DNA of 64,000 nucleotides from CBDBLK01 sp965243145 (GTDB lineage: Bacteria; Bdellovibrionota; Bacteriovoracia; Bacteriovoracales; Bacteriovoracaceae), in NCBI GenBank assembly GCA_965243145.1, contig CBDEUB010000002.1, positions 1,612,001 to 1,676,000 of the forward strand, read 5' to 3'. The notes beneath the pieces were generated by a model. The model was not told the origin of the DNA, did no database searches, and worked only from the letters and a program-made list of their open reading frames with translations. Position 1 is the first letter of the stretch. Each line of letters begins with the position of its first letter. Shown in pieces: positions 27,653-36,386 of this stretch. The translations under genes were made by a program, and so were the position numbers.

Positions 27653-28750
27653 TTAAGGCACTCTCATGGCCAAGCCTATAGCGCTGGCCCCTTTATAAAC
27701 AATATCGGAAATTTCTTTTTCAGAAAAATTTTTCTTGTTGTATTCAATTTTATCGAAAGGATTGAGTACAGACACATCAACACCAACAAGTGCTTCTAAT
27801 CCTTCAAGAACTCCCGGCATGAGTCCTCCCCCTCCTGTCACACAGCATCCCGCAAGAGATTCATCCGAAGTGGAATTAATATAAAAATCAAGCGTTTTCT
27901 TTACTTCTGAAAAAAATAGAACTACAATTTCATCTATTATTTCTAAAATTTCTTCTGGAAGATTCCCATTTTCATCACCAGTTATTTTTAGATCCTCTGC
28001 CTCATAATAATTAATCCCCATTCGTCTTTGAATTTCCTCAGTGATATTAACACCTCCCATATTAATTTCCTTAGCAAATACAACCATATAATTTTTGTAA
28101 ATTATAAAAAATGTCTTCTGTGCTCCAATATCCAGTATAAGAAAAGATTGGGAAGGCTCTTTTAATCTATCTTTCATAACTAATTCAAAAACATTGGTAA
28201 CAGCTAAAACATTTAAATCTATTATTTTTGCTTTAAGTCCACTTTGTTCGATAATATTTTTAAAGTTGCCTATAACTTCACCTTTGCCAGCAGCAACAAT
28301 AACATCGACACCTCCACCTTCATTCTCTCCAACAACATGAAAATCGATACTGGCACCATCACTTTCAAAAGGAAGATATTGCTCTGATTCCCACATGACT
28401 TGATCTTCAATTTCTTCTTCAGAGCCTCCCGCAAGAGCGAGCTTTCTAACAAATGTATTTGGCCCAGAAAGGCCAAAACAACAATTGACTGCGCTAATAT
28501 GGGCCTTCTTCACCGCTTTCTTTATAGCATCAATGATTTCTTCGGGCCTTTGAATTTCATCTTCAATAATCGCCCCTTCTGGCAATGGAATCGAAGCATA
28601 GCTCAATAAAGTAAACTTGGAACGATTTTTTTGCTTAACCTCTGCCACTTTAACAGCGCTTAGGCCAATATCTAAAGCTACAATGGCGTTGCTATCTGAG
28701 TTAAAAAGGCCAGAAGCAATGTTTGTAAGCTGCTGAAATTTATCGAACAT
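27653..28750 (-). CDS. pilM: PilM, actin-like pilus assembly ATPase
   Basis: Cytoplasmic actin/FtsA-fold protein that binds ATP and the N-terminus of PilN. The 365 residues show the phosphate-1 motif VALDIGLSAVKVAEVK near 23-38, the phosphate-2 block ILDIGAQKTFFIIY near 205-218 and the adenosine motif CVTGGGGLMPGV near 304-315. First gene of the pilMNOPQ-TPR operon; 112 bases separate it from pilD upstream. Confidence 0.97.
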   Translation of the reverse strand: MFDKFQQLTNIASGLFNSDSNAIVALDIGLSAVKVAEVKQKNRSKFTLLSYASIPLPEGAIIEDEIQRPEEIIDAIKKAVKKAHISAVNCCFGLSGPNTFVRKLALAGGSEEEIEDQVMWESEQYLPFESDGASIDFHVVGENEGGGVDVIVAAGKGEVIGNFKNIIEQSGLKAKIIDLNVLAVTNVFELVMKDRLKEPSQSFLILDIGAQKTFFIIYKNYMVVFAKEINMGGVNITEEIQRRMGINYYEAEDLKITGDENGNLPEEILEIIDEIVVLFFSEVKKTLDFYINSTSDESLAGCCVTGGGGLMPGVLEGLEALVGVDVSVLNPFDKIEYNKKNFSEKEISDIVYKGASAIGLAMRVP

Positions 28751-28862
28751 TTTTAAACACCATTTTTTCCCAAACGCAAGAAACTAATTGTAACCTAAGT
28801 CAATTATATCGCTAGTCAATGGTTAGATTCAAGAATTTGACTCTTTTAGGCCTTTTAAGACT

Positions 28863-29645
28863 TCAATAAGAAAATAAATAAGACCAATATTTAAAAAAAT
28901 GTTCCGGTACAAAAATTTGGAAGCTCGCTACAGTAATGATAAAAGGGCCAAAAGGAATTGGATGATCTTTGTCAATTATTTTAAACCCAATAAGAGAAAT
29001 TCCCACTACTGCCCCCAAAAAGCAACTTAAAAATATATTTTGTATGACACCCAGAGGCCCAAGAACTATTCCCAAGGCGGTATATAATTTTATATCTCCT
29101 CCTCCTAGTCCAATTTTTCCCTTAATTTGGTAGAATCCCCAAGTCACTAAAAAGGGTAACAAAAATCCTGTGCCTGCACCCATAACCATTTTTTCCCAAG
29201 GCAGGGAACTCATGTTAAAAATAAAAAATAAAATGGCCAAAGCAAGATTCATTGAATCCGGTATTATCTGAAAATCAATATCTATAAAAAATATGCAAAC
29301 AAAAATTCCAAACACTAAAGAATAATAAATTGATGTTGTGAGGTCATCAAAAACAAAACTTTTTTGTACAAAGGCCAAAAAAAATATTCCCGATAATAAT
29401 TCAATTAAGGGATACCTTAAAGAAATCCTTACACCGCAACCAGAGCATTTCCCTTTCAAAAAAATCCAACTAATAAGTGGGATATTCTCATACCAAAAAA
29501 TGACTTTAGCACATTGGAGGCATCTCGACCTGGGCAACCCAATAGGTATTTTCCTAGGCACTCTGTAGATAACAGCATTTAAAAAACTTCCTATGATCAA
29601 ACCCAAAGTAAAAGAAAAAATAGATAAAAAAGCAAATCTGTTCAA
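28863..29645 (-). CDS. pilD: Prepilin peptidase / methyltransferase
   Basis: Polytopic aspartic protease that cleaves type IV prepilin leaders at Gly and N-methylates the new N-terminus. The 260 residues carry the N-terminal GSFLNAVIYR motif, a zinc-binding pair of CxxC motifs (CLQC and CSGC), and the two catalytic Asp regions, in IIPDSMN and in GGGDIKLYTALG. Overlaps the upstream ABC permease by 4 bases. Its natural substrates, the two pilins, lie at 32281-33790. Confidence 0.97.
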   Translation of the reverse strand: MNRFAFLSIFSFTLGLIIGSFLNAVIYRVPRKIPIGLPRSRCLQCAKVIFWYENIPLISWIFLKGKCSGCGVRISLRYPLIELLSGIFFLAFVQKSFVFDDLTTSIYYSLVFGIFVCIFFIDIDFQIIPDSMNLALAILFFIFNMSSLPWEKMVMGAGTGFLLPFLVTWGFYQIKGKIGLGGGDIKLYTALGIVLGPLGVIQNIFLSCFLGAVVGISLIGFKIIDKDHPIPFGPFIITVASFQIFVPEHFFKYWSYLFSY

Positions 29646-30418
29646 ACTAATTCTTTCTTATTAAAAATTAAACAACTGAGAAAAATAAAAAAGGCACAAT
29701 ATAAAATTCCATATAAAAGACTTGAATAGAGAAAAGAGTTTTCCAAATGTCCTTCATATAAAACAAATCTTTTGATATTAAATTTCGTGAAATTGGGCAA
29801 ATAGCGAGAATAAAAATCTATGATTTTGTAGAACCATTGCGCATGTTTGGTCAGGCTTGCTTCTTTAGCAAATTCAATATAATGCCCTACTAATAAAATA
29901 GATATTGACGACATAATGGCCAAAATATTGCCCACAATGAGAGAAAAAAATACGACAATTGTCAAAATCAAGGCCCCTTCAATAAAAATAAACAATATAG
30001 ACCAGAGAATAAGATAAGAAAGTTGCCCACCTAAAAAAAGAAAGATGGACAAGCACCAAAAACTCAATAGGGCCGTGTTAATTGCCAAAATGCCCAATAG
30101 TCCCAAATATTTTCCCAATAGAAATGCCCATCGCCTCACTGGCCTGCTCAAAATCATATACAGATTACGGCATTCAATTTCTCCAGTAATAAGTCTTGAA
30201 CCCATAAAAATGGAGATTCCCAAAGTTGTTAAGCTCAACATACCCAATCCAAAATCTAAAGCAATCCTAGAGGCCGAAGAAAAGGAAAATTCCGCAGCAA
30301 TATAAGAAATTATAAGGACGCCCCCTCCTACAAAGATATTTCCCAAGAGAACCTTGCTAATGAGATGCTCTATGAGTGTATAATAAAAAACAATGTAAAT
30401 AGACCTAAGATGAGTCAT
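29642..30418 (-). CDS. ABC-2 type transporter permease
   Basis: A 258-residue membrane protein with six hydrophobic segments and the ABC-2 pattern seen in NosY/CcmB-like permeases (MGSRLITGEIECRNLYMIL before helix 3). It overlaps the ATPase gene by 4 bases, so the two form an exporter. The substrate is unknown. The coupling to pilD and proximity to pilM recall pilG-H-I type ABC genes found with pili in Myxococcus, but that functional link is inference. Confidence 0.88.
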   Translation of the reverse strand: MTHLRSIYIVFYYTLIEHLISKVLLGNIFVGGGVLIISYIAAEFSFSSASRIALDFGLGMLSLTTLGISIFMGSRLITGEIECRNLYMILSRPVRRWAFLLGKYLGLLGILAINTALLSFWCLSIFLFLGGQLSYLILWSILFIFIEGALILTIVVFFSLIVGNILAIMSSISILLVGHYIEFAKEASLTKHAQWFYKIIDFYSRYLPNFTKFNIKRFVLYEGHLENSFLYSSLLYGILYCAFFIFLSCLIFNKKELV

Positions 30419-31326
30419 ACTCTGTTCTCTTGAGAATATATAATTTGTTCGAGTGTTTTTTCCAAAGGCCTTATTGAAAGAATCTCGACATTGTTATTAA
30501 GACATTTTCTTAAAAATTCATTAATGCCGGATTTCTCGATCTGAAACACAGTATCTTGATCCACTTTAAAGCTGGCCTTACTTTGAAAGTTTGCAAAGAC
30601 TCCATTACAATCCCTAATTCTAACCTCCAAGGCACTCTCAAGACTTTTTTCTATGAGTTCTCTAGTTTTTCCGTTAAATATTAATTTCCCTTTTTCTATC
30701 ACGACTAAGCTATCACAAATTTCTTGAATATCAGAAACAATATGGCTACTAAAAAACAAAGTTGTGCCCTTGGTATTAAGTTCTTTAAATATATTTTTAA
30801 ACTCTGTACGCCCGTACGGATCAAGGCCTGATAGCGGCTCATCCAAAATCAAAATTTGAGGCCGGTGCATAATGGCAGTGATGAGGCCCAATCGTTGTAA
30901 CATCCCTTTAGAAAAATTTTTAACCTTCTCATCCAAGGCGTGGGCGATATTAAATCTTTCGCTCAAATCTTTCAGCCTCTCTCCAATAACCCTATTGGAA
31001 AGGCCTTCTATACCACCTATATAATGGGCAAATTGGCGTGCCGACAGGTACGGGTAAAAATAAGGCCTTTCGGGGAAATATCCTATGGATTTGCGAATGG
31101 AGTCCCAATCTTTTCCCAAACTCTCATCGAAGATAATTTTGCCAAAATTAGGCCTGATAAATTTAAAAATAATTTTTATTGCCGTAGTTTTGCCAGCGCC
31201 GTTAGCACCTAGAAATCCACACAGAGAACCGCGGTGAACTTCAAAGCTCAAATTATTTAAAACCTGAGTCGGCCTCAGCAAAAAATCGGATTGGAAATTT
31301 TTGGAAATATTTTCAAATCTCAACAT
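30415..31326 (-). CDS. ABC transporter ATP-binding protein
   Basis: Nucleotide-binding subunit of an ABC-2 exporter. The 303 residues contain Walker A GANGAGKTT (about 41-49), signature SKGMLQRLGL, Walker B ILILDEPLSGLDP and a downstream switch His in SSHI. A C-terminal extension of about 80 residues follows the core, as in drug- and NosF-type exporters. First gene of the ATPase-permease-pilD operon. Only 29 bases separate its start from the divergent gene at 31356. Confidence 0.93.
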   Translation of the reverse strand: MLRFENISKNFQSDFLLRPTQVLNNLSFEVHRGSLCGFLGANGAGKTTAIKIIFKFIRPNFGKIIFDESLGKDWDSIRKSIGYFPERPYFYPYLSARQFAHYIGGIEGLSNRVIGERLKDLSERFNIAHALDEKVKNFSKGMLQRLGLITAIMHRPQILILDEPLSGLDPYGRTEFKNIFKELNTKGTTLFFSSHIVSDIQEICDSLVVIEKGKLIFNGKTRELIEKSLESALEVRIRDCNGVFANFQSKASFKVDQDTVFQIEKSGINEFLRKCLNNNVEILSIRPLEKTLEQIIYSQENRV

Positions 31327-31355
31327 AAGAATATTTTAGGCCTTAATATAATATT

Positions 31356-32216
31356 ATGTTACCCAAAAATTTTCCTTCAACGAAGATATTTTCTATCATC
31401 ACCCCTTTTATTTTAATCACTTTGCTTTATTCCTTTAACCTTCTCTATCAACCTAGTAAAAGGCCCCCGCTTTATGTGAGTAAACAAAAAGAAACGATAA
31501 ATTTTGATATAAATTTTCTTCGCTTTTCCAGTTTTGGCCAATACCGATTGCTAAGTTCCCTTATTTGGATTGAAACCCTGCTCTTTTCCGATTTGGAAAA
31601 ATACAAAAAAATGGACTTAAAGTCTTGGATGTATTTGCGCCTTAAAAGTATTGTCTCCCTAGACCCTTTTTTTTACGATGCCTATGTCTGGGGTGGCATT
31701 TATTTGGCCATTATCAAAGATGACCTGGTAGGAGCGGCCGATATTTATGAACTCGGCCTGAAGCACTTTCCCGAGGATTACCGTCTCAATTTCTATGCGG
31801 CCTTTAACTACTATCACCAGCTCAATAACAAGCGCAGGGCAATTGAGTTGCTGGAAAAAATTAAGCACAATCCCCAAGGATCTCCCTTCATTCACCGCCT
31901 TATCGCCAGACTTAAAGCGGATACCGGAGAAATGGAAACGGCCTTTGTGATTTTAGAGACGGCCTATAGAACAACTCCCCAAGGCCCTTTAAAAAAGCGC
32001 CTGTTTGAAAATCTCTACTCCATCAAGGCCGAAATTGATCTGACTTGCCTCAATGGCCAACAAGGCCGAAAAAAAGAGTGTCCATTCCAAGACCTGGAGG
32101 GCAGGCCCTATATCTACTCCCAGGGAAAATATAAGGCCCAAAAGGAATGGAGGCCCTACCGCACCCATCGTCGTTCTATGGCATCAGAAAAAAAGGCAAA
32201 AAAAAGGGGAGAATGA
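31356..32216 (+). CDS. Membrane-anchored TPR-like protein
   Basis: A 286-residue protein with one N-terminal membrane segment (about 12-28), a conserved-looking block FSSFGQYRLLSSLIWIETL (about 57-75) and TPR-like helical pairs (about 95-200). The C-terminus is basic. No family name comes to mind. It faces away from the pil-linked ABC operon across a 29-base gap, in which I see no ribosome-binding site, so the message may be leaderless. G+C rises clearly over its second half. The stop codon lies in the loop of the downstream terminator hairpin. Confidence 0.75.
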   Translation: MLPKNFPSTKIFSIITPFILITLLYSFNLLYQPSKRPPLYVSKQKETINFDINFLRFSSFGQYRLLSSLIWIETLLFSDLEKYKKMDLKSWMYLRLKSIVSLDPFFYDAYVWGGIYLAIIKDDLVGAADIYELGLKHFPEDYRLNFYAAFNYYHQLNNKRRAIELLEKIKHNPQGSPFIHRLIARLKADTGEMETAFVILETAYRTTPQGPLKKRLFENLYSIKAEIDLTCLNGQQGRKKECPFQDLEGRPYIYSQGKYKAQKEWRPYRTHRRSMASEKKAKKRGE

Positions 32217-32224
32217 TTCTCCCC
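32198..32224 (-). terminator. Intrinsic terminator for pilin gene at 32281 (bidirectional)
   Basis: GGGGAGAA (32206-32213) and TTCTCCCC (32217-32224) form a perfect GC-rich stem with a 3-base loop. On the minus strand it is followed by eight T (32205-32198), a textbook Rho-independent terminator for the pilin. On the plus strand only TTTGTG follows, a weaker terminator for the gene ending at 32216. Confidence 0.8.
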
Positions 32225-32280
32225 TTTGTGTAAATTTCCTTGTCCTCTTGTTATCTACACTAAAGTTTTCTTCAATTGTT

Positions 32281-32811
32281 TTACCATCCTACAGAATCGT
32301 GGGATAAATCCTTGCCTTCGCTTATCATCCACCGATCAGTATTAGTACCGGCCGCTATGTTACCAGCAGCAGATACTCTAAAAGTTGTAGATGTAGAAAG
32401 AGTAGTACCGAAACTACCTGTACCTATTGCGGCCCTACCAGCAGCACCTCTCGCAGCGGCAAATTGATGGCTACCATTGGCGCAGAACCCACCAACATTC
32501 CTAACAGCAGTATTGAGGGCAGTATCATCAGTACCAAAACCTACAGAATAATATGACCCTCCCCTCCGAGAAAAACCGGCACTTCCCAAGCAAGTGGCGT
32601 AAGTGTCGTAATCACTAAAGAGTCCATTGAGTGCCAAATAGGCCGAAGAAAGTTGAATTTTGGCCTCCGAGGTTCTCGCTCTGGCCTGGTAAGTTTGGAA
32701 GTTGGGGATTGCTACGGCGGTAAGAATCCCGATGATGCCCACCACGACCATCAACTCCACCAGGGTAAAACCACCCTCCCGTAGCTGCTTGTTGTTTAAT
32801 CCTGTCATCAT
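32281..32811 (-). CDS. pilA: Type IV pilin, second paralogue
   Basis: Major- or minor-pilin subunit with a class III leader: MMTGLNNKQLREGG then FTLVELMVVVGIIGILTAVAIPNF, with cleavage expected between Gly and Phe and Glu at mature position 5. I place the start at 32811 (ATG-ATG) because AAGGAGG (32823-32817) lies just upstream; a longer frame back to 32856 has no such site. The 176-residue product has a globular domain with two Cys-containing stretches. Shares the QARARTSEAKIQLS alpha-spine segment with the neighbouring pilin at 33203, so the two are tandem duplicates with divergent C-terminal halves. Confidence 0.95.
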   Translation of the reverse strand: MMTGLNNKQLREGGFTLVELMVVVGIIGILTAVAIPNFQTYQARARTSEAKIQLSSAYLALNGLFSDYDTYATCLGSAGFSRRGGSYYSVGFGTDDTALNTAVRNVGGFCANGSHQFAAARGAAGRAAIGTGSFGTTLSTSTTFRVSAAGNIAAGTNTDRWMISEGKDLSHDSVGW

Positions 32812-32935
32812 AATCGCCTCCTTATTAAGATTCACCGACCAGATTTCTCCGAACACAGCGAATCGAACAGTCGGAGCAGTACCTAGTAGTATTTTACTCG
32901 GTTAAAGCATTTAAAACTTAATGTTTTTTTAACCC

Positions 32936-32963
32936 TATATATTAAAAAATATTAAATTTTCAA
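32936..32963 (-). promoter_or_regulatory. Sigma-70 promoter candidate for second pilin
   Basis: TTGAAA (32963-32958), a 16-base spacer and TATATA (32941-32936) on the minus strand precede the pilin ATG by about 125 bases. The surrounding DNA is very AT-rich, which raises the chance of a fortuitous match. Confidence 0.4.
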
Positions 32964-33043
32964 TGATTTCAGATAGTTAGATATGTATTTGAAGTAAATA
33001 AATTGGCCCGAAAAAGGCCTTAGGAAGATTTTGGAAATGCGAA

Positions 33044-33067
33044 AACTGCCTCAAAAAAGAGGCAGTT
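33044..33067 (-). terminator. Terminator hairpin downstream of first pilin
   Basis: A perfect 9-bp stem AACTGCCTC / GAGGCAGTT with a six-base loop (A6 on plus, T6 on minus), 136 bases past the stop of the pilin at 33203. On the minus strand it is followed by TTCGCATTT. It separates the two pilin genes transcriptionally. The 391-base stretch 32812-33202 holds this hairpin, another at 33128-33167 and a promoter candidate; I see no gene there. Confidence 0.6.
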
Positions 33068-33127
33068 GCTTTGCCAGTTAGGCCAGAGGCGATTTTATGA
33101 CGATTTTTTGGAAGGGAGATTATAGAA

Positions 33128-33167
33128 ATTCCTCGAACCTAGAGAGAACTCCTAAGATTCGAGGAAT
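33128..33167 (-). repeat. Inverted repeat just after first pilin gene
   Basis: ATTCCTCGAA (33128-33137) and TTCGAGGAAT (33158-33167) are perfect 10-bp inverted arms 20 bases apart, 36 bases beyond the pilin stop. It could stabilise the pilin mRNA 3' end or assist termination; there is no T tract. Confidence 0.5.
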
Positions 33168-33202
33168 CAAAGCGTCGCTAAATCCTTCAGCAACTTCCCC
33201 CT

Positions 33203-33790
33203 TTAGTATCCCTTGTTGATTTCCCTAAGTACTTTATCTTGGTTAATTGCCCATTTCGATGCTTTGGCGGTACTGCTGTTGCCTGGGTCAATTACTCCAA
33301 TAGCTCCGACAACAAAATATGAACCGGTATTATCAACATTGGGAGTGGCCAAAGGCGGACTGACTGAAACATTGGGAATAAGGCCACTGGTATCTATGCT
33401 GTTGACTTGAGTTCCTAGCATGGCAATTCCTCCAACTTTTCTACTAGCATCAAAGTGGGGATTTTTATTACAGGTTCCGCCATTGTCTTTAACAATGGCC
33501 CTGGCAACTGCATTGTCTGCCATACCGATGGCATAATAGCTGTTGCTACTGGGAGCAACATAACCCGCATCCCGCAAACAGGAAGCGTAGGCCTCATAAT
33601 CCGACTGGAGGGCCGTTAAAGCGGAGTAAACTGCCGACAACTGAAGTTTGGCCTCCGAGGTTTTGGCCCTGGCCTGATAAATTCTGAAATTGGGAATAGC
33701 AATCGCAGAAAGAATCCCGATAATGGAGACAACTATCATAAGCTCTACCAAAGTAAAACCATCTTGTTTGTTGCATTTAAAATATTCCAT
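33203..33790 (-). CDS. pilA: Type IV pilin, first paralogue
   Basis: Pilin subunit of 195 residues. The start at 33790 is chosen because a GAGGAGGG site (33802-33795) precedes it closely; 16 more in-frame codons to 33838 lack one. Leader MEYFKCNKQDG is cleaved before FTLVELMIVVSIIGILSAIAIPNF (Glu at mature +5). The spine continues YQARAKTSEAKLQLS, nearly the same as in the pilin at 32281. The C-terminal globular part has two Cys and a Gly/Ser/Pro-rich variable region. Downstream of pilB-pilT-pilC on the same strand but with its own ribosome site and probable promoter. Confidence 0.96.
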   Translation of the reverse strand: MEYFKCNKQDGFTLVELMIVVSIIGILSAIAIPNFRIYQARAKTSEAKLQLSAVYSALTALQSDYEAYASCLRDAGYVAPSSNSYYAIGMADNAVARAIVKDNGGTCNKNPHFDASRKVGGIAMLGTQVNSIDTSGLIPNVSVSPPLATPNVDNTGSYFVVGAIGVIDPGNSSTAKASKWAINQDKVLREINKGY

Positions 33791-33809
33791 ATTTCCCTCC
33801 TCAAACTCT

Positions 33810-33838
33810 AATGTATGCTTAATAGTCGACCAAAACAA
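33810..33838 (-). promoter_or_regulatory. Weak sigma-70 promoter candidate for first pilin
   Basis: TTGTTT (33838-33833), a 17-base spacer and TACATT (33815-33810) lie 20 bases upstream of the pilin ATG. The -10 box is poor and the predicted leader would be only about 13 bases, so the true promoter may be elsewhere. Confidence 0.25.
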
Positions 33839-33970
33839 ACAAATTATTTTTATCTAGTGATTTTATATCCCTGTGCTTTCAGACAAAAACTTAGAATAAT
33901 CAAGGAGTTGTGCTCGGCCAAACAGAGATAAGAGACTAAGAAAGTTAAAAGTTATTAATTAAAAAAATAT

Positions 33971-33987
33971 AACTGCTCACACTTTTA
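33971..33987. repeat. Possible solo end of the structured repeat family
   Basis: AACTGCTCACACTTTTA here resembles the left end AATTGCTCACACTTCAG of the repeat at 46072-46238; the first 14 bases differ at one position. Nothing else of the element is visible. It lies just past the pilC stop and may be a decayed remnant or chance. Confidence 0.25.
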
Positions 33988-33992
33988 CGCCT

Positions 33993-35216
33993 TTACACCC
34001 CTCCACCTCCGGCAGACATAAAGATGGGCAGGTACATGGCAATGAGAACAATGGCAATAATACTGCCTAGAACAACAATAATGAGTGGCTCAATCATTTT
34101 GCTCATATTATCAACTAATCCATTGATCTCATCTTCAAAAACTGAAGAGCACTTTTCAAGCATTTCATCAAGTTTTCCCGTTTGTTCCCCAACACTAACC
34201 ATTTCTACAACCATGGCAGGGAAATATTCAATTTTGGATAAAGGATCAGTCAAGGTTTTACCTTGAATGATTTTCTTTTTTACTTTTTCCAAGTCTTGAA
34301 CAATAACTCCATTATCGACAATTTCCATACAAACATCCAAAGAATCGATCAAAGACACCCCGGCACCCATCATCGTGGCAAGAGTTCTAGCAAAAGATGT
34401 CAAATTTCCCTTGATAACAATTCCACCGAGAAGAGGTAATTTCATCATTATACGGTCAAAAATGAATTTGCCAGACGGCTCTTTTATCCAGGCCTTGAAA
34501 AAGGCCAATGCTACAACAAGGCCCACGATCATGTGAATGGAGTAACTTCCTATAAATTCTGATGTATCAACAACAAGTTGGGTAATAAATGGAGTTTCTT
34601 GTCCTGTATCTTTCAACATTCCAACAAATTGGGGAACAACAAAAACCATCATTCCCCAAACAATAATTGTACCTATGGCCACAACTATAACTGGATAAGT
34701 CATGGCCGATTTCACTTTGGCCTTAACCTTTTCTTGATTCTCCATGTGAGAACAAAGTTTATTCAAAATTTTATCCAAAACGCCGCCAACTTCACCAACT
34801 TTTATAAGACTCACATAGAGATTACTAAACCCTTTATTATCGGCCATGGATTCCGAAATTGATTTTCCTTCCTTTACATCATGGGCCACTCTCTTTATGA
34901 CTAACTTCAAAGAAGGATTCTGTTGTTGTCTAAAAAGAATTTCGAGTGCCTGAACAACAGGAACGCCGGCATCAATCATAATTGACAACTGTTTAGTAAA
35001 AACAATGATCTCTTTAGTGCCAAACTGAGCCAAAACCCCTTTTTCAACTAAGTATTCCGTGATGTCAAATTCTAACCAAGAAGGGGGAGTCAACTTTTTG
35101 GGGCGAACTCCCTTAATTCGCAATAATTTCCGGGCCTCTCTTTCATTAGTGGCCTGAATCGCACCCGATTCTTTTTTGCCATCCCGAGTAAATCCTTCGT
35201 ACTTCCAACTTCCCAT
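33993..35216 (-). CDS. pilC: PilC, inner-membrane platform protein
   Basis: GspF-family platform protein that couples the assembly and retraction ATPases to pilin addition. The 407 residues have an N-terminal cytoplasmic domain (GFTRDGKKESGAIQA), two GspF repeats (about 68-190 and 270-395) and three membrane segments including VIVVAIGTIIVWGMMVFVV and the C-terminal LIIVVLGSIIAIVLIAMYLPIF. Fifteen bases downstream of pilT. Confidence 0.97.
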   Translation of the reverse strand: MGSWKYEGFTRDGKKESGAIQATNEREARKLLRIKGVRPKKLTPPSWLEFDITEYLVEKGVLAQFGTKEIIVFTKQLSIMIDAGVPVVQALEILFRQQQNPSLKLVIKRVAHDVKEGKSISESMADNKGFSNLYVSLIKVGEVGGVLDKILNKLCSHMENQEKVKAKVKSAMTYPVIVVAIGTIIVWGMMVFVVPQFVGMLKDTGQETPFITQLVVDTSEFIGSYSIHMIVGLVVALAFFKAWIKEPSGKFIFDRIMMKLPLLGGIVIKGNLTSFARTLATMMGAGVSLIDSLDVCMEIVDNGVIVQDLEKVKKKIIQGKTLTDPLSKIEYFPAMVVEMVSVGEQTGKLDEMLEKCSSVFEDEINGLVDNMSKMIEPLIIVVLGSIIAIVLIAMYLPIFMSAGGGGV

Positions 35217-35230
35217 CTATCCTCAGTTTC

Positions 35231-36352
35231 TTACTTTACTTTCATACCCAATTGCTGAGATAATTCTTCAGGAATGGGAGAATAACTCATTGCCCTTTCA
35301 GCATCTATTATACCCGTATCTACATATTTTTTTAAACTTTGGTTCATGGTGACCATTCCAGTTTTTTCTTGGCCCACTTGAATTTGAGAATAGACCTGGT
35401 GAATTTTATCTTCTCTAATGAGGTTTCTGATGGCCGGAGTTGCAATCATAATTTCCATAGCACACACTCTACCTTGCTCAAAAGACTTAGGTATTAACTG
35501 TTGCGCTACTACTCCTTGCAAAACAAAGGCCAGCAAAGATCGAACTGCATTTTGCCTATCGGCAGGAAAGAGGTTAATTATTCTGTTGATAGTTTGAACT
35601 GATGAGTTTGTATGGAGAGTTCCAAAAACGAGGTGCCCCGTCTCCGCAATAGTCAAGGCCGCTTCAACCGTTTCTGCATCCCTTAACTCTCCAACTAATA
35701 CAATATCAGGGTCTTGTCTCAAAAGAGATTTAATACCCCTTTGAAAACTTAAAGAGTCACTTCCTATTTCCCGCTGATTAACCAAACAGCTTTTATGAGG
35801 ATGAACAAATTCAATAGGGTCTTCTAAAGTAACGATATGTCCGGCCTCACTTTCATTTAATTGATTGAGAATGGCCGCCAAAGTCGTGGATTTACCAGAA
35901 CCTGTTGGCCCAGTCACCAAAATAATTCCACTGGCGATATCCGTCATTTTAAGTAAAGTGTTGGGCAACCCTAGTGCTTGAAAGTCTGGAATAATCGTTG
36001 GAATTGTCCTAAAAACCGCAGCTACTCCCCCTTTGGAATAAAACACATTGGCCCTAAATCTTGCTAGGCCCTTAATCCCAAAGGAAAAATCCAACTCCAT
36101 TTCTTTCTCAAATTCGTTTTTTTGTTCCTCGGTCAAAATCTGATAAATCAAACGCTTAGTATCTGCACTCGTCAAGGCCGGAACTTTAATGCGGACAATC
36201 TCTCCATTGACTCTTAGGCCAGGAGGAGTCCCCGAAGTGATATGAAGGTCAGAAGCATTACTTTCAACCATTAATTTAAAAATTTGCTGTATTTTAACAT
36301 TTTCACCAAGACCTATTTCTCTAGTTTTATCCGCTTTTGTTTTAGAACTCAT
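35231..36352 (-). CDS. pilT: PilT, pilus retraction ATPase
   Basis: Hexameric AAA-like ATPase driving pilus retraction (twitching). The 373 residues contain Walker A TGPTGSGKSTT, the Asp-box LEDPIEF, Walker B region DPDIVLVGELRD, the His-box GHLVFGTLHTN and the AIRNLIRE motif (near 318) that is diagnostic of PilT against PilB. Located between pilB and pilC, 34 bases after pilB. Confidence 0.98.
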   Translation of the reverse strand: MSSKTKADKTREIGLGENVKIQQIFKLMVESNASDLHITSGTPPGLRVNGEIVRIKVPALTSADTKRLIYQILTEEQKNEFEKEMELDFSFGIKGLARFRANVFYSKGGVAAVFRTIPTIIPDFQALGLPNTLLKMTDIASGIILVTGPTGSGKSTTLAAILNQLNESEAGHIVTLEDPIEFVHPHKSCLVNQREIGSDSLSFQRGIKSLLRQDPDIVLVGELRDAETVEAALTIAETGHLVFGTLHTNSSVQTINRIINLFPADRQNAVRSLLAFVLQGVVAQQLIPKSFEQGRVCAMEIMIATPAIRNLIREDKIHQVYSQIQVGQEKTGMVTMNQSLKKYVDTGIIDAERAMSYSPIPEELSQQLGMKVK

Positions 36353-36386
36353 AAATGCCTCTCAAAGAAATCGTAAAAGTTACATT

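Noticed and set aside
33791..33900. Sigma-54 promoter upstream of the first pilin
   Set aside because: No GG-N10-GC core with correct flanks is present; the region is better described by weak sigma-70-like boxes.
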